Source: Branchiostoma floridae (Eukaryota; Chordata; Leptocardii; Amphioxiformes; Branchiostomatidae). From it: a stretch of DNA of 64,000 nt. A model generated the notes under the pieces. The model was not told where the DNA came from and made no database searches. It worked only from the letters and a program-made list of their open reading frames with translations. Position numbers and translations under genes: made by a program. This document shows, piece after piece, positions 53,001-56,329 of the stretch. The stretch spans positions 20,595,498 through 20,659,497 of the forward strand of contig NC_049984.1 of the NCBI RefSeq assembly GCF_000003815.2, read 5' to 3'. Numbering within the stretch: the first letter of the stretch is position 1; each line of letters begins with the position of its first letter.

Positions 53001-55068
53001 GGGTTCCTCCTGGATGTAGCACTTTAGAATGTTCTACAGGCAAACAGCTTCAACAGTTTTTTCTTTTACAGCAGCTGTTATTTAAGGGAAGTGAGGTGAG
53101 GTAATGGAGCCAACTGATTGAAAAAAATACTTGGTTGCACATATTTCCATACAGTCATGTACCTAAAATGTACCATGTTTTATTGTTATTTTAGTTTATG
53201 AAAAATAAGCCTGCAAAAGTTTTTTTATGAACACACCTATATTCAGGACTCAAGTGACCGCTCTGATTTCACCAGGCTCCACCCTCACATCACACAAATA
53301 CAATGTAGCAGCTGTAACTAAAACTCATAATAGAAATGGTACCATTAGTCTGTAATTATATTATATCAATATTGTTGTTCAGAAATGAAAACAGGCATGT
53401 GATGTATAAAGATGCATGATGTTGTTATTTTATACATGACTTTTTGTGTAATTTGTTTCCTGCCACATATATAACCAAAAGTACATTAACTCACAGGTAC
53501 TTGCATCAATGACAACTGTTTTTCAAAAGCAACTGTTTTTATCTTTTTCAGATCAGACCTTCTACATGTAATTTCTAGATGATAAAATAGCCATTCAAAT
53601 GGCAGAAAGGAAAATCCAGCTTTATGTAAATGATTATACTGATAAAAATATGAAATGCTGTTGTCAGGGAATCGCCTGGACTTCAGTAACGTGACGGTGC
53701 GACTGAACCACAGCCGTGTGACAGAGGAGCTTGAGGGCGAGGTGGAGTGGTGGACAGTACAGGAGCTGGTGGGGGTGGGGCCTGACAGGAGAAGTATGCC
53801 CTATATGGAGATGATCACCTTTAATGACAAAGTCAGCCCACCAGAATTCTCCTTCTTAGCTGGATATGGGTAGGTGATGTCATTTCAGTTATAAAAGGTA
53901 TCACAGTCCCAGCTAGGTGTTTATAGAAGTGCACACCCATTTTTTTACTTGTCTTTCTAGTTTGTCTTATTTTTCTTAACTAGTGGACAAATTTTCTCAT
54001 ATAAAGAATTTCAGGAATAAATCAGAACTAGAAAGGCACATTTGCTGGAGATTTTCAGCCATCCATCACCCAACCAAAACTGAATTTGAAAAAAAATCCC
54101 CTCTTGACCCTCTGATCATTGGAAAATGACCCAAAAATCCCCAACGAAATCAATTTGAAGTGGTCCATGCTAGCAATTATACATTTATGCAAACAGTCCA
54201 ATATCGATATGTGCTACTCTATTGCCTTATTTCTGTGCATCACACATTTTTCATTTAATGTATGTATGAAATTAATAAATCAAATGCATTAAGAATTCCA
54301 GAAGACTGTTGGCTTCCTCCCAAGACTGCTGTTAATTATAAAAAAATAATACTTTAATTCAATCTATACCACTATAGATAACACAATTGAGACTTTCAGA
54401 TGTTTCAGAAGTCATCCAACTTCTTTCATCAGTGAGAAAAAAAAGCTTCACATAAAAAGCACAAAACAAGGAAAATACTAGTAATTAATACTTCTGTGTG
54501 TTTTAGGTAAGCAAATACAGGTAATGGCTATTGTGTTCTAAATAAACAAAACAGGTAATTATATGACTTCCAAGAAGTTCAAAACAGCATTCTAAATAAA
54601 CAAAATACGAGTAGTGAAAAAAGAATTCGGCTGACTTATGATACTGAAATTGTTACCCAGATTGAATTAAACTATTCTTCTTCAATTCCCAGATGAGAAG
54701 TCTCTGCAACATACCCATAAGTTAAGTTGCAAAATTACTTTCCACAGATCTAGACATAACAGTCTACAAAAAGTGCTTGTTGACCCTATATACATGTATC
54801 TCATCTGTGTTCCAGCATTGTAGGCCTGTACCTGTCCCTGGTGCTGGTTGTGGGCAAGTTTGTGCGGATGTTTGTGAGTGGAATATCCTACCGAATCATG
54901 TTCACAGAAATGCCCAATGTGGACCGCATTCTGAAGCTTTGCCTGGACATATTTCTCGTTCGGGAGACTGGAGAGTTGTCTTTGGAAGAAGACCTGTTTT
55001 CCAAACTAATCTTCTTGTACCGATCCCCAGAAACTATGATCAAATGGTCCAAAGAGAAGACAAGCTAA
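3254..55068 (+). CDS. Piezo: Piezo mechanosensitive ion channel, 3' half of gene (27 exons)
   Basis: Encodes the C-terminal 1,493 residues of a Piezo channel, a plasma-membrane homotrimer that opens a cation pore under membrane tension. Exons: 3254-3425, 3768-3857, 4455-4525, 10021-10142, 10465-10546, 10825-10911, 11421-11587, 23491-23884, 24451-24700, 25237-25437, 26443-26707, 27679-27861, 29463-29591, 33229-33595, 34099-34219, 36063-36210, 36684-36731, 38393-38559, 38748-38906, 39841-39988, 41812-41997, 44556-44648, 51364-51533, 52191-52310, 52833-52921, 53668-53869, 54816-55068. Every junction uses AG/GT and the phase carries through all of them without a stop. Landmarks in order: beam (residues 1-110), acidic linkers, membrane repeats (545-694, 900-1073), anchor with PFxxEx6W (1074-1123), outer helix (1124-1185), cap (about 1186-1405), inner helix and C-terminal domain (1410-1493). 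The fragment is longer than the matching part of vertebrate PIEZO1 because linkers in exons 8-10 and 14 are long. The N-terminal half is upstream. The sequence alone does not say which vertebrate paralogue it is nearer to. Confidence 0.95.
3768..3857 (+). CDS. Piezo: Piezo exon 2 (beam helix)
   Basis: Residues 57-86, begins RGAELIRQNLIEEVKAREEE after joining exon 1. Highly charged helix of the intracellular beam. Acceptor CCAACAG and donor GTGAGT are both strong. Confidence 0.9.
4225..4335 (-). repeat. Dispersed retroelement 3'-tail-like repeat
   Basis: Shares TCTTTATT and ATTCATGCCC(A/G)A(A/G)GGCT with 51953-52075 in the same orientation. The leading TTTATT would be an AATAAA-like tail on the - strand, so this is probably the end of a - strand retroelement. 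Confidence 0.5.
4455..4525 (+). CDS. Piezo: Piezo exon 3 (beam helix end)
   Basis: Residues 87-110, contains MERIRAKQAKF, nearly the same as the MERIRAKQ segment of vertebrate PIEZO1. Donor GTAAGA. Phase 1 joins the next recognised exon 5.5 kb downstream. Confidence 0.9.
6137..7117. mobile_element. Inverted-repeat element containing a 78 bp-arm hairpin
   Basis: Outer arms: ATTAAGGGTTAATGACCCG at 6137 and its complement, ending ATTAACCCTTAAT, at about 7117. Inside, 6934-7011 and 7032-7110 form a near-perfect hairpin around a 20-base loop. The sequence reads like two related MITE copies, one nested in or next to the other, with coding-free material between. No transposase found. Confidence 0.7.
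6361..6605. repeat. Cluster of inverted CTGATTGGTC / GACCAATCAG motifs
   Basis: Two inverted pairs: CCTTCTGATTGGTCC (about 6369) with GGACCAATCAGAAGG (about 6423), and CTCTGATTGGTCAGAATGAAT (about 6510) with a matching complement near 6580-6600. Related single copies lie at about 7207 and 47723, each followed by CCTGGC(T/C)ATATGAT. They resemble CCAAT boxes but look like transposon ends. Confidence 0.65.
7118..8929. other. Piezo intron 3, unclassified
   Basis: Open frames at 7175-7771 overlap on both strands with no recognisable domain or splice support. AT-rich, no gene seen. Confidence 0.5.
8930..9301. mobile_element. Small inverted-repeat element (MITE)
   Basis: GGCTCTAGCCAGC...TTTTTCCGTCAG near 8945-8975 is mirrored by CTGACGGAAAA...GCTGGCTAGAGCC at 9248-9280. 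The same 13-mer, TGTAACGTTACAT, lies outside each end (8930-8942 and 9289-9301). Internal GACGG repeats, no coding capacity. Confidence 0.75.
9455..9570 (+). mobile_element. tRNA-derived SINE head (degenerate)
   Basis: A-box-like TAGTCCAGTGG at 9471-9481 and B-box-like GAGTTCGTAACCC at 9511-9523, spaced as in a tRNA. No tRNA cloverleaf is complete, so this is a SINE relic and not a tRNA gene. Confidence 0.6.
10021..10142 (+). CDS. Piezo: Piezo exon 4 (acidic SDYxLFESDS segment)
   Basis: Residues 111-151, with GGDYYLFESDSDESDEEE, matching the conserved SGDYFLFESDSEEEE stretch after the beam. Acceptor TGTCTAG, donor GTTGGA. Confidence 0.92.
10465..10546 (+). CDS. Piezo: Piezo exon 5 (basic linker helix)
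   Basis: Residues 152-178, ILHAAVIESQLKAKRREARK and further basic residues, at the position of the AYQAW...LRRRQ helix of PIEZO1. Acceptor TTTTCCTAG, donor GTATGT. Confidence 0.85.
10825..10911 (+). CDS. Piezo: Piezo exon 6 (charged linker)
   Basis: Residues 179-207, LRRMGMKRTASVEDLTEEEL then Glu/Lys-rich. RRMGMKRTAS could be a basophilic kinase site (inference). Acceptor is the modest CCTGAAG. The phase fits both neighbours. Confidence 0.82.
11271..11390 (+). repeat. Dispersed repeat, GTTAGACATCCAGG family
   Basis: GTTAGACATCCAGGTAA...CAACTGGATA...CAGACGTTTC...CTTCGTCAGTGAC. Relatives lie at 21975-22072 (-), 34428-34735 (an inverted pair), 54360-54440 and 59592-59719. This vocabulary is common in invertebrate dispersed repeats. 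Confidence 0.7.
11421..11587 (+). CDS. Piezo: Piezo exon 7 (membrane-proximal helix)
   Basis: Residues 208-263, including LYLRIFWLVLVATIDLIIDW and NSFSHHYRHIAVTLQKERRF, aligning with the LxxLWMLGQALVDELTRWLQ region of PIEZO1. The donor GTAAGA lies inside a 40 bp unit that is tandemly duplicated directly downstream. Confidence 0.93.
11583..11662. repeat. Perfect 40 bp tandem duplication carrying a splice donor
   Basis: Two identical 40 bp copies, 11583-11622 and 11623-11662, start GAATGGTAAGAAGTCGAGCA. Each contains the ATG/GTAAGA donor of Piezo exon 7. The second donor, at 11628, would keep 40 extra bases, including an in-frame TAG at 11621-11623. Confidence 0.97.
12486..16028. mobile_element. 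TTAA-flanked 3.5 kb transposon with about 1.1 kb inverted arms
   Basis: TTAA at 12486-12489 is followed by GAGTCATTGCACGAG; the complement ends at 16024, followed by TTAA at 16025-16028. Arms run about 12490-13605 and 14965-16024 with high identity, so ORFs at 12482-12763 (+) and 15761-16018 (-) mirror each other and are not genes. The left arm has a 10 bp duplication (CAAAACCAGG) absent from the right. The 1.36 kb core (13606-14964) has no recognisable transposase. TTAA targets are used by piggyBac and Kolobok; the ends start GAG rather than CCY, so Kolobok is more likely (inference). Lies in Piezo intron 7. Confidence 0.85.
16208..17197. mobile_element. Inverted-repeat element with ATAATACCGGCC ends
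   Basis: GTAACATGCATTGGCATAATACCGGCC (16276-16302) is mirrored at 17138-17164 with one mismatch, and the outer CTATC..CGAGAAAATATGGTA segments also pair. The left arm carries a roughly 50 bp insertion that is itself a hairpin (TTTTGCC loop GGCAAAA, about 16230-16275). ATACCGGCC recurs inside near 16313 and 16916. No protein seen. Confidence 0.8.
17440..17690. repeat. Dispersed repeat shared with 57600-57990
   Basis: The 3' part, GGAAGATGCTATCCATGTAGTC...TGGCCTTA, resembles AGAGGATGTCATCCTTAAATTTAGTC...TGGCCCT at about 57950. The 5' parts are poorly alignable by eye. Confidence 0.4.
17817..18832. mobile_element. 998 bp DNA transposon with 9 bp target duplication and Myb/SANT-like relic
   Basis: ATTTTACAC occurs directly at 17817-17825 and 18824-18832. 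Inverted ends begin CATCCTCCTAC and extend about 75 bp through CCTGTCTGGATGTACC...GCTTTCTCAACCGTCA. Inside, an ATG at 18366 starts MSGKKGKSSSFVKWTPEQT, and further on, in a shifted frame, comes QQCRNKVKNLTANYRK. Together these look like the two ends of a Myb/SANT-like DNA-binding domain of the kind found with PIF/Harbinger transposases. A 9 bp duplication is instead typical of MULE or Merlin/hAT-type elements, so the superfamily is unresolved. Non-autonomous. Confidence 0.8.
18366..18620 (+). pseudogene. Myb/SANT-like domain fragment of a transposon gene
   Basis: Open from the ATG at 18366 for 61 codons, then broken. The W-T-x-E-x-T motif opens the domain, and QQCRNKVKNLTANYRK (about 18530-18580), in another frame, is the usual closing helix, so a frameshift and a loss in the middle are needed to explain it. 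It is framed by the transposon's inverted ends. Confidence 0.55.
18833..20141. other. Piezo intron 7, no feature recognised
   Basis: Pyrimidine-rich tracts near 19680-19930 and TACATGTA-type palindromes, but no exon, repeat family or RNA gene that I can support. Confidence 0.5.
20142..20788. mobile_element. Inverted-repeat element with nested SINE and nested palindrome
   Basis: Arms 20142-20187 and 20744-20788 (AATCATTT...CAAATGAATTAACATTTGCA) are inverted copies. A tRNA-like SINE lies inside at 20270-20485, and a second palindrome at 20575-20712 pairs TGTAGATTGCAATTAGATG with CATCTAATTGCCATCTACA around a central AGAATTCTCC/GGAGAATTCT core. Confidence 0.65.
20270..20485 (-). mobile_element. 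tRNA-derived SINE
   Basis: On the - strand, GGCCTTGTGGGTAAAGC (A box, 20461-20477) and GAGTTCAATCC (B box, 20425-20435), with a tail running to about 20270. No acceptor stem or CCA-end pairing, so not a tRNA gene. Confidence 0.65.
21530..21830. repeat. Dispersed invertebrate repeat
   Basis: TTCTTGAGTTATTCTGGTCCAAAGTTTC, CACTAGGGGGCCCGTCATCG and ATCCATCCAAGGCTTCTTGAG are phrases I associate with a dispersed repeat in several marine invertebrate genomes. Not a gene; open frames here have no domain. Confidence 0.45.
21975..22072 (-). repeat. Dispersed repeat, GTTAGACATCCAGG family
   Basis: Reverse-strand relative of 11271-11390 and 59592-59719 (GTAGACATCCAAGG ... CTGGATTAAAACGGAGATTTAC ... GACGTTTTGAGTG). 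Confidence 0.65.
23043..23400 (+). pseudogene. LINE reverse-transcriptase 3' end, 5'-truncated
   Basis: NTTFFPRTITGLNSLPSSTV and SLDSFKQHL match the C-terminal SFFPRTIxxWNxLP motif of CR1/Jockey-type LINE ORF2. The conserved Trp codon is TTG (Leu) here. A 3' UTR with CTGGTGTGTTACGCTGAAGT follows to about 23400. Ends 90 bp before Piezo exon 8. Confidence 0.75.
23491..23884 (+). CDS. Piezo: Piezo exon 8 (disordered linker with 13-residue repeats)
   Basis: Residues 264-394, low-complexity, Ser/Asp/Glu/Thr-rich and probably disordered cytosolic linker. Contains three 13-residue repeats (39 bp each: 23710-23748, 23749-23787, 23788-23826). The first two read GVSKDQSDGTAVT and the third has diverged. 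This linker is variable throughout the family. Acceptor GACTTCTAG, donor GTAAAT. Confidence 0.85.
24451..24700 (+). CDS. Piezo: Piezo exon 9 (acidic linker)
   Basis: Residues 395-477, starting EGSPEALTKEEHEKTADEDI and ending in the YQGYETAIKVAG segment that resembles the LYQGLMRTASELL helix of PIEZO1. Acceptor GCTATCAG, donor GTAATG. Confidence 0.87.
24767..24975. mobile_element. MITE with GTTCACCTTTATC ends
   Basis: GTAGTTCACCTTTATCC near 24770 and GGATAAAGGTTACCC...GATAAAGGTGAACTAG near 24930-24970 are inverted copies about 200 bp apart. The ends resemble those of the element at 47243-48221. Confidence 0.7.
25237..25437 (+). CDS. Piezo: Piezo exon 10 (proline-rich linker)
   Basis: Residues 478-544, with a proline-rich run RRPTPPPSRPVPLPPPDP, a possible SH3-ligand type segment (inference) not seen in vertebrate PIEZO1. 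Acceptor TTTTCACAG, donor GTAATT. Phase 2 on both sides, so skipping it would keep the frame. Confidence 0.82.
25651..25995 (+). mobile_element. TAAYGG-end transposon family, 5' part only
   Basis: Begins TAACAGGTGTGCTCTAACATGG, then matches the element at 34828-35895 (CACTGACT..GCTGATTA..AAAGGTAAATAAACCAAGTCCATG; CACTGC(A/G)GTCACYGGCC). The right half and right end are missing. Confidence 0.7.
26443..26707 (+). CDS. Piezo: Piezo exon 11 (membrane repeat)
   Basis: Residues 545-633. Two hydrophobic segments, the second being PMLVFLWAMLSVPRPSKRFW, almost identical to vertebrate Piezo proteins. Acceptor CTCTTTTCAG, donor GTACAA. Confidence 0.96.
26885..27080 (+). repeat. SINE-like fragment
   Basis: GGAATCAGTGGTCCTGAGTTTGATACTTGCC has the look of a decayed tRNA-like B box, followed by a tail. 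Weak support. Confidence 0.35.
27435..27560 (-). repeat. Retroelement 3'-tail-like repeat
   Basis: (TTTG)n then AACCTTTATTTATTCATAAAAGCTCAAATCGGCCTGCAGGCCG; read on the - strand this ends in an AATAAA-like tail and short tandem CAAA units, as non-LTR elements or SINEs do. Confidence 0.5.
27679..27861 (+). CDS. Piezo: Piezo exon 12 (membrane repeat)
   Basis: Residues 634-694. Contains VIKYLFQFDFFPWN and PPRILGIEKKD, hallmark Piezo sequence, then LALLLALFFHRSILK. Acceptor TCCTCCAG, donor GTACTG. Confidence 0.96.
27933..28018 (+). repeat. Dispersed repeat shared with 59979-60070
   Basis: GCCACACCAATTT...TTTTTT..AATATGGAGC(A/G)(G/A)...AGGGC(A/G)AAA occurs at both places in the same orientation. 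Confidence 0.6.
28267..28638. mobile_element. Palindromic MITE, relative of 48924-49506
   Basis: GGTATGCCTAAACACCTCAAATGAC...GCAGTGTACATGGGGCAACAACCTTGTG pairs with the complement of CCCCAATCATGTACACTGC...TTTTGAGGTGGAGAGGTGAACC. Matches the element at 48924-49506 over most of its left half. Target duplication not found. Confidence 0.75.
29085..29230 (+). repeat. Dispersed repeat shared with 63055-63150, with nested hairpin
   Basis: CTACCAAGTTTCTA(C/A)A(A/G)TCAA...ACAGAGGCAG...TTACATGAAGAT..TTTT(A/T)AA(A/C)GCCAG(C/T)GGGA is common to both sites. Here a hairpin is inserted at 29147-29177: CAAGGAGCTTTTAT, loop CAT, ATAAAAGCTCCTTG. The 14-mer ATAAAAGCTCCTTG also occurs near 9049. Confidence 0.65.
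29463..29591 (+). CDS. Piezo: Piezo exon 13 (acidic linker)
   Basis: Residues 695-737. AHGLWKDTEFDDEMEMEED matches the CYGLWDHEED position of PIEZO1, followed by a Glu-rich tail. Acceptor ACATGTAG, donor GTTATC. Confidence 0.88.
30070..30715. repeat. Tandem array of GGATCCG/GCATTCG-rich units, about 374 bp period
   Basis: The block starting GACGTATGC at 30118 recurs at about 30492 (GACGTATACGAATTTGCAAC...), with long shared stretches such as AACGCATT(C/T)GT(A/T)GGTAT(C/T)CGT. Shorter phrases like GCATCCGTATGGATACTT repeat within. Roughly 1.6 units. Open frames on both strands are repeat artefacts. Confidence 0.75.
30870..30941. repeat. Strong hairpin, CCAACAATGCACTGCTC arms
   Basis: TTACCAACAATGCACTGCTC then GGTGGAG on the left pairs with CTCCACC and GAGCAGTGCATTGTTGGTAA on the right, around a loop of under 10 bases. 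About 27 bp arms, almost perfect. Confidence 0.9.
31036..31297 (+). ncRNA. Putative promoter and first exon of an intronic transcript
   Basis: GACCAATCAG (31040-31049, CCAAT box) and TTTTAAATAAAG (about 31056-31067, TATA-like) are followed by GC-richer sequence, unlike the surrounding intron, ending ATGGTGAG|GTATGT at 31297/31298, a consensus donor. No Piezo-like coding sequence. Inference only: an unspliced copy or chance arrangement is possible. Confidence 0.35.
31949..32470 (+). ncRNA. Putative second exon and 3' end of intronic transcript
   Basis: Follows TTATTTCTCTTTTTCAG, a strong acceptor at 31947-31948. Splicing the upstream ATGGTGAG to AAGGCGG gives only a 9-codon frame (ATG at 31290) before TGA, so the product would be non-coding or carry a micro-ORF. 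ATTAAA at 32458-32463 could end it. Sits inside Piezo intron 13, same strand as Piezo. Confidence 0.3.
32470..32970. repeat. Degenerate minisatellite, about 84 bp period
   Basis: TAGCATTCG/TAGCATCCG at 32641, 32724 and 32809 opens units running GGAAATCCTATATTGGAATTC...CCAAATACGGCAATATTC. Weaker units extend up to about 32475 and down to about 32970, giving five or six in all. Shares the GCATTCG/GGATCC vocabulary with 30070-30715. Confidence 0.75.
33229..33595 (+). CDS. Piezo: Piezo exon 14 (long disordered linker)
   Basis: Residues 738-859, Ser/Thr/Glu/Asp-rich with little family conservation, as expected for this cytosolic loop. Starts AELVILPSEEEDSGKPGSKG. Acceptor CTTATCAG, donor GTAAGT. 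Confidence 0.85.
34099..34219 (+). CDS. Piezo: Piezo exon 15 (charged linker)
   Basis: Residues 860-899, highly charged, ending KLVTREQIIELTEK. Joins exon 16 in phase 2. Acceptor TGCCTAG, donor GTAAGT. Confidence 0.85.
34428..34735. repeat. Inverted pair of GTTAGACATCCAGG-family repeats
   Basis: GACTGGATAAAAATGGAGATTTAC...GACGTTTTGAGTGACAACCATC (34428-34510) is followed by the reverse-oriented TCACTCAAAATGTCCAGAAGTAAATCTC...ATTCAGTTGTAG (34633-34690). Confidence 0.7.
34828..35895 (+). mobile_element. TAAYGG-end DNA transposon, full-length non-autonomous copy
   Basis: Left end TAACGGGGGCCGCCCTAAGAC and right end complement TAACGGGAGGTGCCCCAACAC are inverted copies 1.07 kb apart. Near the left end an 18 bp unit (TTCCCGTCGTAAGACGG) is repeated twice. 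Related copies: 25651-25995 (+), 44970-46500 (-), 56330-56605 (right half). No coding capacity. Confidence 0.8.
36063..36210 (+). CDS. Piezo: Piezo exon 16 (membrane repeat)
   Basis: Residues 900-949. YRLLHPKYSAVTDVYVLIF and INFIIVIFGYWAFG are close to the ILHTKYRAATDVYALMF...IIIIFGFWAFG region of PIEZO1. Confidence 0.96.
36684..36731 (+). CDS. Piezo: Piezo exon 17 (48 nt small exon)
   Basis: Residues 950-965, KHSAGADVMSSISENQ, matching KHSAATDITSSLSDDQ of PIEZO1. Frame-neutral length, so skipping would keep the frame. The donor GTAGAC is weak. Confidence 0.93.
37414..37470 (-). pseudogene. Penelope-like reverse transcriptase scrap
   Basis: On the - strand, TAMGGPVSPVLPNLFMEW resembles the AMGSPVSPxxANLFME motif of Penelope-like element RT. 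No further RT motif was recognised on either side, so the fragment is very short. Confidence 0.5.
37771..38209 (+). pseudogene. Mariner transposon with internally deleted transposase
   Basis: Starts at TA with the mariner end CGAGGGGCGGTCAATAAGTA (37773). A transposase start at 37956 (MEPIECRAVIQFLYLKGRTP) runs into a stop, followed by FKYGRKSVETAPRPGRPSSA in another frame, then directly the C-terminal CIKRWEKCITLGGSYEEKD and TGA at 38207-38209. The whole catalytic DDD core and the right inverted end are missing. Confidence 0.88.
38393..38559 (+). CDS. Piezo: Piezo exon 18 (membrane repeat)
   Basis: Residues 966-1020. Contains PFLVMLLIQFAMIVVDRALY and VIGVHLWMFFVLPGFTD, both strongly conserved in the family. 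Acceptor CTCCACAG, donor GTAAGA. Confidence 0.96.
38748..38906 (+). CDS. Piezo: Piezo exon 19
   Basis: Residues 1021-1073. AQLWYFTKCVYFGLSAYQIR and GYPTRILGNFLTKKYN are near-invariant Piezo motifs leading into the anchor. Confidence 0.97.
38990..39240 (+). repeat. Fragment related to the core of the TTAA element
   Basis: GCAGCTGCAAAATGAGCAAATATATGC...TCATTTGTTCA matches the core at about 14717-14890 (GCAGCTACAAAATGAACAAATATATGC...TCATTTGTTCATCC). Flanking ends were not identified. Confidence 0.6.
39841..39988 (+). CDS. Piezo: Piezo exon 20 (anchor, PFEW motif)
   Basis: Residues 1074-1123. VPFLVELRYVMDWVWTDTTL carries the conserved PFxxEx6W signature, then MEDIYANIFCLKCMREAEK. Confidence 0.97.
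39989..41811. other. Piezo intron 20, no feature recognised
   Basis: Ordinary AT-rich intron. Open frames at 40249-40807 and 41206-41466 lack domains and codon bias. Confidence 0.5.
41812..41997 (+). CDS. Piezo: Piezo exon 21 (outer pore helix)
   Basis: Residues 1124-1185. A basic stretch RGVKKKAMVKYG, then the outer helix GGLLVFLLIIIIWFPLLFMS, then the start of the extracellular cap. Acceptor TCTTTTCCAG, donor GTGAGT. Confidence 0.97.
42680..44024 (+). pseudogene. 5'-truncated LINE (CR1/Jockey-like RT) with 3' UTR and (CT)n tail
   Basis: Motif A LMDLSKAFDRV (about 42700), motif B AQGTLMGPLVFLAMIN in a shifted frame (about 42880), YVDD at 42971-42982, then thumb and C-terminal sequence in two more frames to about 43700. 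At least three frameshifts, so inactive. The 3' UTR ends with a small hairpin CGGCTTTAGAGCCG and AATAAACCATT, directly followed by the (CT)n run. Lies in Piezo intron 21. Confidence 0.88.
43971..44024 (+). repeat. (CT)n microsatellite
   Basis: 54 bases of uninterrupted CT repeat, directly abutting the LINE 3' UTR. Confidence 0.98.
44556..44648 (+). CDS. Piezo: Piezo exon 22 (cap)
   Basis: Residues 1186-1216. PLFKMSAQQQ matches PLFTMSAQQ of PIEZO1. The following intron is 6.7 kb. Confidence 0.95.
44970..46500 (-). mobile_element. TAAYGG-end DNA transposon, inverted copy with internal satellite
   Basis: TAATGGGAGATGCCCTAACATGG at 44970 and the complement of TTAATGAGAGGTGCCCTAAGATGG at 46477-46500 frame 1.53 kb. 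Both flanks match 34828-35895 in reverse (for example GCGCTCCATCGCAAGTTGCC, and the CAGTGACCGGTGAC region near 46260). About 450 bp longer than that copy because of tandem units at 45380-46050. Confidence 0.8.
45380..46050. repeat. Tandem repeat, about 242 bp period
   Basis: GATTTTTGGTATGTAG(G/A)TAGCCTAA at 45418 recurs at 45660 and, diverged, at about 45940. ATTTGCATAATTAATGAGGAAA and CACTGCATTCCATGATA recur in step. Nearly three units. Confidence 0.88.
47243..48221. mobile_element. About 980 bp element with GCTAGTTTACCTTTATCCGGGGAAT ends
   Basis: Left end GCTAGTTTACCTTTATCC then GGGGAAT; right end complement GCTAGGTCACCTTATTCC then GGGGAAT. Ends resemble those of 24767-24975. No protein seen. 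Holds a CTGATCGGTCAATGTCACCTGGCC copy at about 47727. Confidence 0.75.
48915..49515. mobile_element. 583 bp palindromic MITE with 9 bp target duplication
   Basis: TTACTAAAT at 48915-48923 and 49507-49515 flanks 48924-49506. Inverted ends (C/G)GGTCTGCCT(A/T)(A/T)ACACCTCAA extend inward through GCAGTGTAAATGG(T/C)(G/A)CAACA(A/-)CCTTGTG to a central region, making the element almost wholly palindromic. Related copy at 28267-28638. The 9 bp duplication suggests a MULE-type mechanism (inference). Confidence 0.85.
49516..51363. other. Piezo intron 22 remainder, no feature recognised
   Basis: AT-rich intron with scattered TACATGTA-like palindromes. No exon or repeat family recognised. Confidence 0.45.
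51364..51533 (+). CDS. Piezo: Piezo exon 23 (cap)
   Basis: Residues 1217-1272. DIVKVKIDGNSRSIWGISPP aligns with DIVTAQIEGSSGALWRISPPSR. Acceptor GTGCATTCAG, donor GTTAGT. Confidence 0.95.
51953..52075 (-). repeat. Dispersed retroelement 3'-tail-like repeat
   Basis: GATATCTTTATTTGAAAATTCATGCCC(A)AAGGCTTG matches 4225-4335. Confidence 0.5.
52191..52310 (+). CDS. Piezo: Piezo exon 24 (cap)
   Basis: Residues 1273-1312, with an NGT N-glycosylation sequon in AAMLNGTLQEP. Acceptor TTCACCTCAG, donor GTAAGT. Confidence 0.92.
52833..52921 (+). CDS. Piezo: Piezo exon 25 (cap)
   Basis: Residues 1313-1342. EIYNLFPKYVKVPGVKGVAR matches the IPNLFPKYIRAP region of PIEZO1. Donor GTGGGT. Confidence 0.93.
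53668..53869 (+). CDS. Piezo: Piezo exon 26 (cap end)
   Basis: Residues 1343-1409. Two sequons (NVT, NHS), EWWTVQEL, then FNDKVSPPEFSFLAGYG, matching FSDKVSPPSLGFLAGYG. Donor GTAGGT. Confidence 0.96.
54360..54440 (+). repeat. Dispersed repeat, GTTAGACATCCAGG family fragment
   Basis: AGACTTTCAGATGTTTCAGAAGTCATCCAACTTCTTTCATCAGTGAG matches the CAGACGTTTCGGAAAG...CTTCGTCAGTGAC part of 11271-11390. Confidence 0.5.
54816..55068 (+). CDS. Piezo: Piezo terminal exon (inner helix, C-terminal domain, stop)
   Basis: Residues 1410-1493 and TAA. Inner pore helix IVGLYLSLVLVVGKFVRMFV keeps the Arg after KFV that is mutated (R2456H) in human xerocytosis. The C-terminal domain ends KLIFLYRSPETMIKWSKEK, the near-invariant Piezo terminus. 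Acceptor GTGTTCCAG. Confidence 0.97.
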
Positions 55069-55386
55069 GCTGTAAGAGTAGTCACTACTCCCTGTATAGT
55101 GAGTGTTGTGTGGTGAAGTGATGTCAAATTGTCATGGGAGGAAGTTTGATAACTTAAAGGAAATCGGATTAAATGAATTCTATATAATATTACCATATGA
55201 TGTGTAAGCAGGGAATCTTAGGAAATTATAAACATAGAGTAACCAGTCCAAGGTACCTGACAGGCGTGTTGAAGTGCTTATTGCAATGATGAGAATTGCT
55301 TGAACAAATTAGCAGCAAGGAAGAAAGTATGCACTTCATCTTCATTACAACATGCAAAGGGGGTGGGGGGATGCAGGGGGGATGTA

Positions 55387-55392
55387 AATAAA
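55387..55392 (+). promoter_or_regulatory. Candidate Piezo polyadenylation signal (proximal)
   Basis: AATAAA about 320 bases after the Piezo stop codon, followed by an AT-rich stretch. The first canonical hexamer in the 3' UTR. Confidence 0.45.
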
Positions 55393-56159
55393 AAGGATAT
55401 ATTGTAGTTTAATACATGGCATGGTATTGGCAGGTTGAGACATTTGACGATTTAAAAGTTAAATTATGTGTAATATACTCTTCTAGATCATACATGTATT
55501 TTGCTGTGAAGGCAAAATGAGTTTTTAGTTATAAGATACTATAATGTTATATCTGATTGCAAAACTTCAAATTCTCCTGAATATATTAGTTATGCATACA
55601 GGCAAATATTTTTTGCAATATTTTTTAAATCTCTATGTTTTTAAATTATTTGACGTGAGCAGTCATGTATCAGGTATTGTAGGTAGCTTAGTGTACGGGA
55701 AAATTATCTTCGTAACATTGTTTAAGTAAAATAGGTTTACAATCAACCTATCAGTTGCATGAACAGTAAGTGGCATAATAGGTATGATGTGAAAAGTTGT
55801 CCAAGTGTTGTTAGTTGAGTGAGGAGGCAATTACAGATACATGTATGCATTTGTGATGTCTATAAGTTGAAGAAAATGTGCATGACTGTGCAATATTGAT
55901 ACGGCAAACATAAGACTGCAAAAGGCATTTTTCTGTTGGTACTAGAAGCCCATTTGAGAACCATGTAGCTACTTAGGTATCATTACGCTATAGTGTTTTA
56001 TCTTCTTGCCTGGTATATTTTAAAAAATTCCATAGAACAGTGAAGAAATGTTTTGTTTGTTGTTGACAGATTTGTACCTTACAACTTGAAGTCTGATTGC
56101 CAAAGAAACTGTCCAGATGTTGTATTCAGCATGGATTCCAAATGATGCATTTTACAATG

Positions 56160-56165
56160 AATAAA
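56160..56165 (+). promoter_or_regulatory. Candidate Piezo polyadenylation signal (distal)
   Basis: AATAAA followed within 25 bases by a T-rich stretch and TGTCTTT, a good downstream element. Would give a 3' UTR of about 1.1 kb. Confidence 0.4.
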
Positions 56166-56329
56166 GTCATTCTGCAGAGTCTCTTTTTTTGTCTTTCCAA
56201 AGCAATGTTGCTGTGTGTACAGGCAATTTGATTTCTCAATTACTGCTCTGGGAAAAATTGGGAGAAGAAAAAACAAATTGTATGATATATAAAGTACATG
56301 TGGCAGAGATGTACCAACTTCCGAAGAGA